This document shows positions 51,132 through 63,227 of a stretch of 64,000 bases of DNA, in pieces. This stretch comes from Lysobacterales bacterium (GTDB lineage: Bacteria; Pseudomonadota; Gammaproteobacteria; Xanthomonadales; Rhodanobacteraceae): contig NSJK01000002.1 in assembly GCA_002632325.1 (NCBI GenBank), positions 124,001 through 188,000 of the forward strand, given 5' to 3'. Positions within the stretch are counted from its first letter, which is position 1. Every line of letters starts with the position of its first letter. The position numbers were made by a program, and so were the translations under genes. The notes below the pieces were generated by a model, which searched no databases, was not told the DNA's origin, and was given only the letters and a program-made list of their open reading frames with translations.

Positions 51132-52238
51132 TTATGCGGCGGGGCCGCGGCTGGCGTCCTCATAGGCGACGACTTCGAGACCGAAGCCACCGAGCGCGGC
51201 GAAGCGGCGCGGCGTGCCGAGCACGCGCAGGCGCTCGATACCCAGATCACGCAGGATCTGCGCACCCACGCCATGCAGGCGGCCATCGTAGGCCGCGTCG
51301 GTGTTCTCGGCCGCCGGCGCCTGCAGACGATCGAGCGCCCGCGCGCCCTCGTCAAGCGAAGACAGCACCACCACCACGCCGCGTTCGCTTGCGGCGATCT
51401 GGCGCAGTGCTGCGGTCACGGTGATCGTGCCCGCTTCCTCGCGCAGATGCAGCACATCGCTCAATGTGTCGCGCAAATGCACGCGCGCAAGCACCGGCTC
51501 GTCGCCCGCAATATCGCCGCGCACCAGGGCGAAATGCGGCAGGCCGCTGAGCTCGTCGCGGTAACCGACGAGGCAAAATGCACCAAACTCTGTATCGACC
51601 GCGCGCTCGAACACGCGCGTGACCGTGCGTTCGGTGCGCAGACGATGGCGGATGAGATCGGCGATCGTGCCGATCTTGAGCCCGTGTCGCTCGGCGAAGA
51701 CCTCCAGCTCGGGGCGGCGCGCCATCGAGCCATCCTCGCTGAGAATTTCAACCAACACGCCGGCCGGCTCGAACCCTGCGAGCGCGGCGAGATCGCTCGC
51801 GGCTTCGGTATGGCCCGCGCGCGTGAGCACGCCGCCATTGCGCACGGTGAGCGGAAAGATGTGCCCGGGCTGGGTGAGATCATTCGGGTCGGCAGCGGCC
51901 GCCACCGCAGCCTGCACCGTGCGTGCGCGGTCGAAGGCCGAGATGCCGGTGGTCACGCCCTGCGCAGCCTCGATCGAAACGGTGAAGTTGGTGTGGTGCG
52001 GCGAGGTGTTGTTGCTCACCATCGGCCGCAGTCCGAGCTGGCGGCAACGCGACTCGGTCAGCGCGAGGCAGATCAGGCCACGCGCTTCGCGCGCCATGAA
52101 ATTGATGTCCTCGGGGCGCACGCTCTGCGCCGCCATGATGAGATCGCCCTCGTTTTCACGGTCTTCGTCATCGACCACGACGACCATGCGGCCAGCGCGG
52201 ATTTCTTCGATCAATTCGGGAATCGTGGCAAAGCTCAT
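51132..52238 (-). CDS. ribBA: 3,4-dihydroxy-2-butanone-4-phosphate synthase with decayed GTP cyclohydrolase II-like half
   Basis: A 368-residue protein. The first ~205 residues are RibB, with the acidic metal site [31 protein letters not shown] and [12 protein letters not shown] intact. The second half is related to RibA but lacks the zinc cysteines: where active enzymes have the SECLTGD..RCDCG region this has [18 protein letters not shown] with no cysteine. It is therefore not expected to open GTP, and a separate RibA must exist elsewhere. Its stop is 44 bases before ribH; its ATG overlaps ribE (ATGA). Confidence 0.93.
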   Translation of the reverse strand: MSFATIPELIEEIRAGRMVVVVDDEDRENEGDLIMAAQSVRPEDINFMAREARGLICLALTESRCRQLGLRPMVSNNTSPHHTNFTVSIEAAQGVTTGISAFDRARTVQAAVAAAADPNDLTQPGHIFPLTVRNGGVLTRAGHTEAASDLAALAGFEPAGVLVEILSEDGSMARRPELEVFAERHGLKIGTIADLIRHRLRTERTVTRVFERAVDTEFGAFCLVGYRDELSGLPHFALVRGDIAGDEPVLARVHLRDTLSDVLHLREEAGTITVTAALRQIAASERGVVVVLSSLDEGARALDRLQAPAAENTDAAYDGRLHGVGAQILRDLGIERLRVLGTPRRFAALGGFGLEVVAYEDASRGPAA

Positions 52239-52837
52239 GCACCCGCTCCTGTCTGCAGACGCTCGAGATGGCGCGCGATCAGGTCCACTTCAAGATTGAC
52301 CGCATCGCCGACTGCGCGCGCGCCGAAGCTGGTTGCCGCGAGCGTGTGCGGGATCAGGGTGACTTCTAGGCAATCGTCGTCGATGCCATTGACGGTGAGG
52401 CTGGCGCCATCGATGCAGATCGAACCCTTGACCGCGATGTAGCGCATCAGGGAACGCGGTGCGCGAAAGCGCCAGCCTTGTGCCCCACCCGGCTGCAGGT
52501 CGATTCGCACCACCGCGCCGATGCCATCGACATGGCCGGAGACCAGATGCCCACCGACGCGATCGCACAGGCGCAGTGCCTTTTCCAGATTCACTGGTGC
52601 GCCAGGCGCGAGCGCGCCGAGTGTGGTGCGCGTGAGCGTTTCGGCCGAGACGTCGGCGCGCCAGCGATTTCCATCGATCGCGATCACGGTCAGACACACG
52701 CCGGCGACCGCGATGCTGTCACCGAGCGCAACGTCGGTCAGATCCAGCGCGCCAGCATCGATCGTCAATTGCACGCCGCTGCCACGGGGTTCGACGGCGG
52801 CAATCTCGCCGACCGCCGCGACTATGCCACTGAACAT
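52235..52837 (-). CDS. ribE: Riboflavin synthase, alpha subunit
   Basis: Final step: two lumazines give riboflavin. It has 200 residues made of two similar beta-barrel repeats ([20 protein letters not shown] with [13 protein letters not shown], and [15 protein letters not shown] with [13 protein letters not shown]). The N-terminal MFSGI is standard. It lies 97 bases after ribD. Confidence 0.97.
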   Translation of the reverse strand: MFSGIVAAVGEIAAVEPRGSGVQLTIDAGALDLTDVALGDSIAVAGVCLTVIAIDGNRWRADVSAETLTRTTLGALAPGAPVNLEKALRLCDRVGGHLVSGHVDGIGAVVRIDLQPGGAQGWRFRAPRSLMRYIAVKGSICIDGASLTVNGIDDDCLEVTLIPHTLAATSFGARAVGDAVNLEVDLIARHLERLQTGAGA

Positions 52838-52934
52838 CGCTCAGACCTTCCTGCGCGAGTACGCGCCGCGCTGAACGGTCATGAGCGGATTGGCACTTGA
52901 GTTGGGCATTTGCTTTACCATCGGGTTCAGTTCC

Positions 52935-54020
52935 TCATGCCTGCGGCCGCAGCAGCAGGCGCCAATCTTCGCCGACCTGGCCTTGCTCGACGACCTGCAT
53001 GCGCCAGCGCGCTGCAAGGTCATCGAGCCGAGGCAATGCGAGCAAGGGCTGCGCCGCATCGCCGAGCAGCACGGGCGCGATGTAGAGCAGCAGCTCATCG
53101 ACGAGTCCCGCGGCGAGCCACGCACCAGCCAGGCGCGGCCCGGCCTCGACCTGCACTTCGTTGCATCCGCGTTCGGCAAGGACGCGCAGCACGGTGCGCA
53201 GCTCGAGGCCGGCTGCGTCGCTCGCACTGGCAAGGCATTCAACGTGGTCAAAGCGCCCATCCTGCGGGGTGCTTCCCTGCGCATGAAACACCAGGGTCGG
53301 CACGCTGCCATCGAGCAGGTGTGCGCCCGCAGGCGTGCGCAAATCGCGGTCGAGCACGACGCGCAGCGGCGCGATGTGCGTTTCATCGATTCGCGCAGTC
53401 AGCCGAGGATCGTCGGCGAGCACGCTACCGATGCCGGTGAGGATCGCGCTGCTGCGCGCGCGCCAGCGCTGCACGTCGGCACGTGCGGCTGCTCCGGTGA
53501 TCCATTTCGACGCGCCATTGGCGAGCGCGGTGCGCCCGTCGAGGCTCATCGCCAACTTGAGCCGCAGCCACGGCCGATCCCGTTCGATGCGCGAGAAGAA
53601 ACCGCGATTGAGCCCACGCGCAGTCTCGCGCATGAGACCGGTTTCGACCTCGATGCCGGCCTTGCGCAAACGCGCGAGCGCGTCACCTGCATGCTGCGAA
53701 GCATCCTCGCTGGCGATCACCACGCGCGCGATGCCGGCCGCGATCAGCGCATCGACACAGGGCGGCGTGCGACCCTGCAGGCCGCAGGGTTCGAGCGTCA
53801 CGTAGACCGTGGCGCCGTGCGCGCGCACGCCTGCCGCGCGCAGCGCGAGCACTTCGGCGTGGGCCTCACCCGCATGCACATGCCAACCCTCACCAACGAC
53901 TTCTTCGCCATGTGCAACCACGCAGCCCACGCGTGGATTGGGCTGCGTGGTGTACAACCCGCGCTCGGCCAGGCGCAAGGCGTGCGCCATGTGCATGTGG
54001 TCGAGCGTGACCTGATTCAT
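52935..54020 (-). CDS. ribD: Riboflavin biosynthesis deaminase/reductase RibD
   Basis: Bifunctional enzyme. The deaminase half has the zinc motif H54-A-E56 and C79, C88 (EPCGLQGRTPPC); the reductase half from ~150 begins PWLRLKLAMSLDGRTAL and has the NADPH region EAGPRLAGAWL. It has 361 residues. The start ATG overlaps the stop of the lipoprotein gene as ATGA. First rib gene of the operon ribD-ribE-ribBA-ribH-nusB-thiL-pgpA. Confidence 0.96.
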   Translation of the reverse strand: MNQVTLDHMHMAHALRLAERGLYTTQPNPRVGCVVAHGEEVVGEGWHVHAGEAHAEVLALRAAGVRAHGATVYVTLEPCGLQGRTPPCVDALIAAGIARVVIASEDASQHAGDALARLRKAGIEVETGLMRETARGLNRGFFSRIERDRPWLRLKLAMSLDGRTALANGASKWITGAAARADVQRWRARSSAILTGIGSVLADDPRLTARIDETHIAPLRVVLDRDLRTPAGAHLLDGSVPTLVFHAQGSTPQDGRFDHVECLASASDAAGLELRTVLRVLAERGCNEVQVEAGPRLAGAWLAAGLVDELLLYIAPVLLGDAAQPLLALPRLDDLAARWRMQVVEQGQVGEDWRLLLRPQA

Positions 54021-54727
54021 TTTGTCGCGGACTTCTTGCGCACCGGCTTGCTGCGCTTCTTGGGCGTGGGCGCCGCTGTCGGGACGGGTTCGGGCGCGGC
54101 TTGCACCGGTGGCGGCGCGGGTCGCGCTTCGTCGATCCATTTGTTGATTGCGCTGTCCACGCACTCATGCGCGGCCACGACCTGCTCGGGCAGCACGAGA
54201 CCGATCTTGTCCTCGGCGCGAAAATAGGCACCGCGTCCGATCACGCGGATCGGCTCGTTCATCTGCCCTTGAATCGACGCGATCAGGGTGCAGCGATAGC
54301 CATACATGCCATTGCCCACGCGCGGCGTGTCGAGCATGCCGATCCCCTGCTGGGAAAGGTCGAGACTCAATCCTCGGGCATCCCCCGACTGATCGAACAG
54401 GATGTCGAAGGATTCCACGTTCACCGTGGTGCCTGGCGCCTGCAGGTAGTCGACTGCGGCCAGACGCGCGCGCAGCAGATCCATGCGCGCGGGCACCGTG
54501 TCCTTGTCGCCCAGATAGTAGGAACGCACGGGATCACGCTTGTGGTCGCGATCGCGCATCACGTGTTCGGCCACCGGTCGGCGATCGACGAGCTGCGGAT
54601 TGGCCGGAAAGACGGCCGGCAATGGCGCATCGCTGATGCGAATCGGCGGCAGCGTGCAGCCGGCCAGCGCCAGCACCCAGACAACGACGAGGCAACGCAA
54701 GACGACGGCCACTTTCCTACGCCTCAT
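54017..54727 (-). CDS. Putative lipoprotein co-transcribed with ribD
   Basis: A 236-residue exported protein. A positively charged start and hydrophobic stretch end in the lipobox LAGC (Cys ~24). The middle (~50-190) is an alpha/beta domain without known motif, and the last ~40 residues are Pro/Ala- then Lys/Arg-rich (KKRSKPVRKKSATK), which could touch nucleic acid, peptidoglycan or the membrane surface. AGGAG eight bases upstream supports the ATG at 54727. It overlaps ribD by ATGA and follows nrdR by 46 bases. Function unknown. Confidence 0.72.
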   Translation of the reverse strand: MRRRKVAVVLRCLVVVWVLALAGCTLPPIRISDAPLPAVFPANPQLVDRRPVAEHVMRDRDHKRDPVRSYYLGDKDTVPARMDLLRARLAAVDYLQAPGTTVNVESFDILFDQSGDARGLSLDLSQQGIGMLDTPRVGNGMYGYRCTLIASIQGQMNEPIRVIGRGAYFRAEDKIGLVLPEQVVAAHECVDSAINKWIDEARPAPPPVQAAPEPVPTAAPTPKKRSKPVRKKSATK

Positions 54728-54773
54728 GACATGCTCCTGATGCAAGGGGAAACTGGTTGATCCGGGCGCGCGC

Positions 54774-55301
54774 TCAGCGCTTGCCGAGTTTGTCGCGCGT
54801 CGCGCCGATCTCGCCCAGCAAGGGCAACTGCAGGCCTTCGATCACCGGCAGATCGCGTTCGAGTCGCTCGATTTCCTCGCGGAACGCCTGCACATCCTCG
54901 AAGCTGCGGTAGACCGAGGCAAAGCGCACGAAGGCGACTTGATCGATCTTCTTGAGCGCGCGCATCACCAGTTCACCGATCTGGCGCGAGGGCAATTCGC
55001 GTTCGCCGCTCTTGCGCAGTTCGTCGATCACTGCGCGCACGGCGTCGTCGACAACTTCGACCGACACCGGGCGCTTGTGCAAGGCACTTTCGAAACTGGT
55101 GCGCAGTTTGCGCTCGCTGAACGCCTCGCGCCGACCATCGTTCTTGATCACTGCCGGCAACTTGATCTCGGCGGTTTCGAAGGTGTTGAAACGCTCGCCA
55201 CAGGCCGCGCATTCGCGCCGGCGCCGGATCGAGGCGCCATCATCGGACTCGCGCGAGTCGATCACGCGGGTATCGTCGTGCTGGCAGTAGGGGCAATGCA
55301 T
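54774..55301 (-). CDS. nrdR: Transcriptional repressor NrdR
   Basis: Zinc-ribbon/ATP-cone repressor of ribonucleotide reductase genes. It has 175 residues. Zinc cysteines C3, C6, C31 and C34 ([25 protein letters not shown]); the ATP-cone covers ~49-139. It sits between glyA and the rib operon, a common gammaproteobacterial order. Confidence 0.97.
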   Translation of the reverse strand: MHCPYCQHDDTRVIDSRESDDGASIRRRRECAACGERFNTFETAEIKLPAVIKNDGRREAFSERKLRTSFESALHKRPVSVEVVDDAVRAVIDELRKSGERELPSRQIGELVMRALKKIDQVAFVRFASVYRSFEDVQAFREEIERLERDLPVIEGLQLPLLGEIGATRDKLGKR

Positions 55302-55377
55302 CGGCGGGCGGGCTCGAAGGCAAGGTCGGCGGCACGCGTCGGGGCGGATGCCTCAACGCTGGCCGCAGGCCATGGCC

Positions 55378-56631
<1,254 letters not shown>

Positions 56632-56817
56632 GGGAAAACCTGTGCCGGCCGGGGAAACCGCAATGGTACCGCGTTGCAGCAGATTTATGGCTGCGCAAGG
56701 GGCCGTCCGCTGTCCGACCGATGACGCAGCGCCCCTTGATCGGCGATAATCGCCCGTTCCCTTCCCTGCCCCGCCCGACGCCTTCCACGCGCCGGCGCAA
56801 GCCTGTCCGGAGCCCGC

Positions 56818-58479
<1,662 letters not shown>

Positions 58480-58507
58480 GGGCAGCGGCTGCGGACCAGC
58501 GGGATTC

Positions 58508-58900
58508 GAAGCGGAGAGCTTGAAACACGAAGCACACGAAGACTTGTCCCTGCTCCCCTTCGAAGCGGAAAGCTTGAAACACGAAGCACACGAAGAACAC
58601 GAAGAAATACTTTTCGAGAAAGAGCCTTGCTTGCCCCTGCTTCCCTTCGAGGCGGAAAGCTTGAAACACGAAGCACACGATGCACACGAAGGAGTGCGTT
58701 CCGAGAGAGATCTTTGCTTGCCCCGGCTTCCCTTCGAAGCGGGAAGCTTGAAACACGGAGCACACGAAGCACACTGAGAAGTGCTTTTCTAGAAAGAGCT
58801 TTGCTTGATCCTGCTTCCCTTCGAAGCGGAAAGCTTGGAACACGAAGCACACGAAGAAGTGCTTTTCTAGAAAGAGCTTTGCTTGATCCTGCTTCCCTTC
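58508..58900 (+). repeat. Five tandem CACGAAG-type repeats
   Basis: Five imperfect units starting at 58508, 58562, 58649, 58736 and 58823, ~54-88 bases each. A unit begins GAAGCGGAAAGCTTGAAACA and continues CGAAGCACACGAAG, then a variable part, then TTTGCTTG-CCTGCTTCCCTTC. This block is followed at 58899-58922 by a perfect reverse complement of the 24-base start of the fourth unit (from 58752), so transcripts could form long hairpins. Such CACGAAG-rich repeats are common between genes in many bacteria; open frames across them give meaningless KHEAHEEHEE-like proteins. Confidence 0.85.
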
Positions 58901-58967
58901 GTGTGCTTCGTGTGCTCCGTGTTTCAGTCTTTTCCGTTTTCGCTGCAACCTTCGACGGAGAACGCCG

Positions 58968-59415
58968 ATGACGTTCATGCAGTCGCTGCAAACCGCGTGG
59001 CTTCGAGAAATGTCTTTGCTTGCCCCTGCTTCCCTTCGAAGCAGAAAGCTTGAAACACCGAGCACACGAAGCACACTGAGAAGTGCTTTTCTAGAAAGAG
59101 CTTTGCTTGATCCTGCTTCCCTTCGTGTGCTTCGTGTGCTCCGTGTTTCAGTCTTTTCCGTTTTCGCTGCAACCTTCGACGGAGAACGCCGATGACGTTC
59201 ATGCAGTCGCTGCAAACCGCGTGGCTTCGAGAAATGTCTTTGCTTGCCCCTGCTTCCCTTCGAAGCAGAAAGCTTGAAACACCGAGCACACGAAGCACAC
59301 TGAGAAGTGCTTTTCTAGAAAGAGCTTTGCTTGATCCTGCTTCCCTTCGTGTGCTTCGTGTGCTCCGTGTTTCAGTCTTTTCCGTTTTCGCTGCAACCTT
59401 CGACGGAGAACGCCG
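58968..59415 (+). repeat. Two tandem 224-base duplications carrying the pyrF start
   Basis: Two apparently identical 224-base units (58968-59191 and 59192-59415) each begin with the first 33 bases of pyrF (ATGACGTTCATGCAGTCGCT...) and end with the sequence just before pyrF including GACGGAGAACGCCG. Each encodes a 75-residue open frame starting [11 protein letters not shown] then diverging into repeat-derived sequence, and each ends in a stop overlapping the next ATG (ATGA). So three copies of the ribosome binding site and start of pyrF stand in tandem, only the last leading into pyrF. Confidence 0.9.
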
Positions 59416-60234
59416 ATGACGTTCATGCAGTCGCTGCAAACCGCGTGGCAACGCAATGCGTCGCTGGTCTGCGTCGGGCTCGATCCGGAACCCGCCAGGT
59501 TTCCGGCGCATCTGCGTGGCCGAACCGATGCCGTGTTCGAGTTCTGCCGCGCGATCGTCGATGCAACCGCGGATCTGGTCTGCGCGTTCAAGCCGCAGAT
59601 CGCACATTTTTCTGCGCTGCGCAGCGAGGATGCGCTCGAACGTCTGATCGCGCACATTCATGCACACCACCCCGGCGTGCCGGTGATCCTCGATGCCAAG
59701 CGCGGCGACATCGGCTCGACCGCGCAGCACTACGCGAGCGAAGCCTTCGACCGATACCGCGCCGATGCGGTCACGCTCAATCCCTATCTGGGCCGCGACT
59801 CGGTTGAGCCGTTTCTCGAACACGCCGACAAGGGCGTGATCCTGCTCTGCCGCACATCCAATCCCGGCGGCGCCGATTTTCAGGCGCTCGACTGCGGCGG
59901 CGCGCCGCTCTACCTGCGCGTCGCCGAGACCATCGCCCGTGACTGGAATGGCAATCGCAACTGCGCACTCGTGACGGGCGCGACCTGGCCCGCGGAGTTG
60001 GGCCGCGTGCGCGCCGTGGTTGGCGCCATGCCCCTGCTCGTGCCCGGCATCGGCGCCCAAGGCGGCGATCTCAAGGCCGTGCTCGAACACGGTCTCGACG
60101 CCGCCGACAGCGGCCTGCTCATCAGTTCATCGCGCGCCATTCTCTACGCCGGCAATGGCGAGGATTTCGCCACCGCCGCGCGCGCCGCGGCCCTGCAACT
60201 GCGTGATGCGATCAACCAGCAACGCCGGCACTGA
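59416..60234 (+). CDS. pyrF: Orotidine-5'-phosphate decarboxylase (type 2)
   Basis: Last step of UMP synthesis. It has 272 residues of the longer type 2 class, with the catalytic D93-A-K95-R-G-D98 array ([14 protein letters not shown]) and the phosphate loop [14 protein letters not shown]. The start [21 protein letters not shown] is normal. GACGGAG lies 7-13 bases upstream. The same 11 codons are repeated twice in the duplication directly upstream. It appears intact. Confidence 0.97.
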   Translation: MTFMQSLQTAWQRNASLVCVGLDPEPARFPAHLRGRTDAVFEFCRAIVDATADLVCAFKPQIAHFSALRSEDALERLIAHIHAHHPGVPVILDAKRGDIGSTAQHYASEAFDRYRADAVTLNPYLGRDSVEPFLEHADKGVILLCRTSNPGGADFQALDCGGAPLYLRVAETIARDWNGNRNCALVTGATWPAELGRVRAVVGAMPLLVPGIGAQGGDLKAVLEHGLDAADSGLLISSSRAILYAGNGEDFATAARAAALQLRDAINQQRRH

Positions 60235-60356
60235 CCTGCGCGCCCGGATGCCGACTCGACCCCGCCACGGCACGATCACGGGATGACGATCCGCGCGTCG
60301 TGTGATCTGATAGCCCGTCGCGGCCACCGGCCGCAGCCCATCCGACGAGGTGTTCG

Positions 60357-62300
60357 ATGAGTTCCCAAACCAGCGCGGCCAAACCCGTCGCCCAGTTGAC
60401 CCTGCGCGCGATCATCCTCTCGGTCATCCTCGCGGTGATCCTCGCCGCAGCCAATGCCTATCTCGGCTTGTTTGCCGGCCTCACGATCGCCACCGCGATT
60501 CCGGCCGCGGTGGTGTCGATGGGCGTGCTGCGCCTGCTCGGCGGCGGCACCATCCTCGAGAACAACATCGTGCAGACGGGCGCCTCGGCCGGCTCATCGA
60601 TCGCAGCCGGCGTGATCTTCACGATCCCCGCGCTGATCATCCTCGGCTACTGGCAGGATTTCCGTTATTCATGGGTGCTCGCGATTGCGGGTCTCGGCGG
60701 CCTGCTCGGCGTGCTGTTCTCGGTGCCGCTGCGGCGCTCGATGATCGTCGAGGAGCCGCTGCCCTTCCCTGAAGGCAAGGCCGCGGCCGAAGTGCTCAAG
60801 GCGGGCGACAACCCGGGCCCGGGCCTGAAGATCCTCGGTCTGTCCGGCCTGATCGGCGCCGTGGTCAAGCTCGCCGCCGCAAGCGGCCTGCGCATGATTC
60901 CCGACACTGCCGCCAGCGCAGGCTTCCTCGGCAAGTACCTGGGCTATCTGGGCACCAACCTGTCGCCAGCCCTGCTCGGTGTGGGCTACATCGTCGGCCT
61001 CAACGTCGGCATCGTCGTGGTGTCCGGCTCGATCCTGTCGTGGCACATCGCGATTCCCGCGTATTACGCCTGGTTTCTCGACTCCGATCCCACGCTCGCC
61101 GCGAGCATCGCCGGCGCCAGCGCGGCCGATGCGGCCGGCGCGATCTGGTCGGCGAAGATCCGCTATCTGGGTGTCGGTGCAATGCTGATCGGCGGCGTGT
61201 GGACGCTGTTCTCGCTGCGCAAGTCCCTGCTCAATGGCGTCAAGAGCGGTTTCGCCGCCGCGCGCAAGGGCGCCGATGCAGTGATCGCGGAGACCGAACG
61301 CGACATACCGATGAAGTGGATGCTGGTGGCGCTGGTCGCCTTCGTGATTCCGCTCGCCCTGCTTTACCACGCAATCGTGCAGACCTGGGGCGTGAGCATC
61401 ACGATGACGTTCATCATGATCGTCGCCGGTTTCCTGTTCGTCTCGGTATCGGCCTATCTCGCTGGCCTGGTCGGCTCGTCCAACAACCCGGTGTCCGGCA
61501 TCACGATCGCGACGATCCTGTTCGCCTCGGTCGTGCTCGTGCTGATGCTCGGGCGCGAATCGTCGATCGGCGCGGTCGCCGCGATCATGATCGGTGCGGT
61601 GGTGTGCTGCGCAGCGGCGGTCGGCGGCGACAACCTGCAGGACCTCAAGGCCGGATATCTCGTCGGTGCCACGCCGTGGAAACAACAGCTCATGCTCGCG
61701 ATCGGCGCGTTCTCCTGCGCCCTCATCATGGCGCCCGTGCTCAACCTGCTGGCCGCAGCCTATGGCATCGGCGCACCGACGGCCGAGCATCCCAATCCGC
61801 TGTCTGCGCCGCAGGCGACCCTGATGGCCTCCGTGGCCAAGGGCATGTTCGGCGGCCAGTTGCCGTGGACGATGATCGCGATCGGCGCCGCAATCGGTGC
61901 CGCGATCATTGCACTGGATGAATGGCTGAAGGCGCGCGGCTCGCATTTCCGCGTGCCGGTGCTGGCGGCGGCGATCGGCATCTACCTGCCACTCGAACTC
62001 ATGGTGCCGATCTTCCTCGGCGGACTGCTCGCACATCTGGTCGAGCGCACACACGGCGTGAACGTGCATGACGAGGCCGAACGCGACCGCATCCATCGCC
62101 CGGGCACGCTGTTCTCGGCGGGACTGATCACCGGCGAGGCGCTCATGGGCATCGCAATCGCGATCCCGATCGTGGTCAGCGCGCGCGCCGATGTGCTCGC
62201 GCTGCCTGAAGCCTTCCACTTCAATCAGTGGATCGGTCTGGCCGTGCTCGCTGTCGTGGGCTGGCTGCTCTACCGCACGGGCGCGCGCAAGCAAGCCTGA
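60357..62300 (+). CDS. OPT family oligopeptide transporter
   Basis: A 647-residue membrane protein with about 14-16 helices. Family features: GGGTILENNIVQTGASAGSS, SVPLRRSMIVEEPLPFPEG, EVLKAGDN, and QDLKAGYLVGATPWKQQ. Bacterial OPT proteins import peptides or metal chelates; the substrate is unknown. ATG with GAGGTG six bases upstream. Single gene, 122 bases after pyrF, converging with the glycosyltransferase. Confidence 0.92.
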   Translation: MSSQTSAAKPVAQLTLRAIILSVILAVILAAANAYLGLFAGLTIATAIPAAVVSMGVLRLLGGGTILENNIVQTGASAGSSIAAGVIFTIPALIILGYWQDFRYSWVLAIAGLGGLLGVLFSVPLRRSMIVEEPLPFPEGKAAAEVLKAGDNPGPGLKILGLSGLIGAVVKLAAASGLRMIPDTAASAGFLGKYLGYLGTNLSPALLGVGYIVGLNVGIVVVSGSILSWHIAIPAYYAWFLDSDPTLAASIAGASAADAAGAIWSAKIRYLGVGAMLIGGVWTLFSLRKSLLNGVKSGFAAARKGADAVIAETERDIPMKWMLVALVAFVIPLALLYHAIVQTWGVSITMTFIMIVAGFLFVSVSAYLAGLVGSSNNPVSGITIATILFASVVLVLMLGRESSIGAVAAIMIGAVVCCAAAVGGDNLQDLKAGYLVGATPWKQQLMLAIGAFSCALIMAPVLNLLAAAYGIGAPTAEHPNPLSAPQATLMASVAKGMFGGQLPWTMIAIGAAIGAAIIALDEWLKARGSHFRVPVLAAAIGIYLPLELMVPIFLGGLLAHLVERTHGVNVHDEAERDRIHRPGTLFSAGLITGEALMGIAIAIPIVVSARADVLALPEAFHFNQWIGLAVLAVVGWLLYRTGARKQA

Positions 62301-62309
62301 TCGAATTGC

Positions 62310-63215
62310 TCAGCGCCGTGCGCGGAACACACCGCGCATGGCGAGCACGGGCAGCTTGAACAGGAAATGGGTCCAGATGCCGAGCCAGACGATCACGCGC
62401 AGCACGGCGCTGTCAGCGGCGGGGTCGAACTTGCAGAAATAGCGCCACATGCCGCGGTGCTTGGCACGCGCGACGAAGACCGGGCGCGCACGGCTTGAAC
62501 TGCCTTGCGCGTGTGTCACCTGCAGGTGCGCTGCATAGGCGACGCGCCAACCCGCATCGCGCACGCGCCGACACAGGTCGAGATCCTCGACGTGAAGGAA
62601 ATAGCCCTCGTCGAATCCGCCGATGTGCTCGAAGACCGGCCGTGGCAACAGCATGCAGGCGCCCGAAACGGCCTCGATGTATTCGAGGGGCGCATCAGCG
62701 TCGCTGATCGGCATCTCCACGCCGCCGAGTTCGGCCGAATTTGATTCCATGTCGGCCAGTCCCGTGAAGGTCATGACCGCTCGGCGCAAGGTGGGTTCGC
62801 GCCGACGATTGCCGCGCGCGGGAATGCCCTGCGCGTCGATCACGCACAGGCCGAGCAGGCCGATCTGCACATCACTGGCAAGGATCGCACGCAGTGCTTC
62901 GAGCGTGCCGCACTGCCACAGACAATCGGGATTGAGGAACAGCAATGCATCGCCAGCAGCCAACGCCGCACCGCGATTGCAGGCCGGGCCGAAGCCGATG
63001 TTGGCGGCATTGCGCAGAACGCGCAGCCGCGCATCGCTGGCATGGGCAGCGACCACGCGCTCGACTTCGCCATCGCGCGAGGCGTTGTCGACGAGGATCA
63101 CCTCAAGCGAAACCGCCTCGGCAAGCATCGAAGCCACGCAATCGCGCAACAGCGGGCCGCTGTCGGCCGCGACGATGATGACGCTGGTCAGCCCGACTCG
63201 CGCGACATCACTCAT
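62310..63215 (-). CDS. Family 2 glycosyltransferase (rhamnosyltransferase-like)
   Basis: A 301-residue GT-A type glycosyltransferase. SVIIVAADSGPLLRDCVASM starts the nucleotide domain, VDNASRDG and LNPDCLWQ supply the metal-site residues (DxD-like), and GACMLLPRPVFEHIGGFDEG with EDLDLCRRVRDAGWRV is typical of WbbL-like rhamnosyltransferases. A hydrophobic stretch near the end (VIVWLGIWTHFLFKLPVLAM) may lie on the membrane. It follows the partial upstream gene by 12 bases on the same strand, so a surface polysaccharide operon seems to begin outside the window. Confidence 0.85.
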   Translation of the reverse strand: MSDVARVGLTSVIIVAADSGPLLRDCVASMLAEAVSLEVILVDNASRDGEVERVVAAHASDARLRVLRNAANIGFGPACNRGAALAAGDALLFLNPDCLWQCGTLEALRAILASDVQIGLLGLCVIDAQGIPARGNRRREPTLRRAVMTFTGLADMESNSAELGGVEMPISDADAPLEYIEAVSGACMLLPRPVFEHIGGFDEGYFLHVEDLDLCRRVRDAGWRVAYAAHLQVTHAQGSSSRARPVFVARAKHRGMWRYFCKFDPAADSAVLRVIVWLGIWTHFLFKLPVLAMRGVFRARR

Positions 63216-63227
63216 TGCGACTCGCGA

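Noticed and set aside
58508..59415. CRISPR array
   Set aside because: Units are not constant repeats with unique spacers, have no cas genes, and contain a duplicated gene start; they are tandem repeats.
58627..59419. Repeat-encoded small proteins (58627-58971, 58968-59195, 59192-59419 and minus-strand frames)
   Set aside because: They translate repeat DNA ([20 protein letters not shown]) and are very unlikely to be functional proteins; only their coupling to pyrF is of interest.
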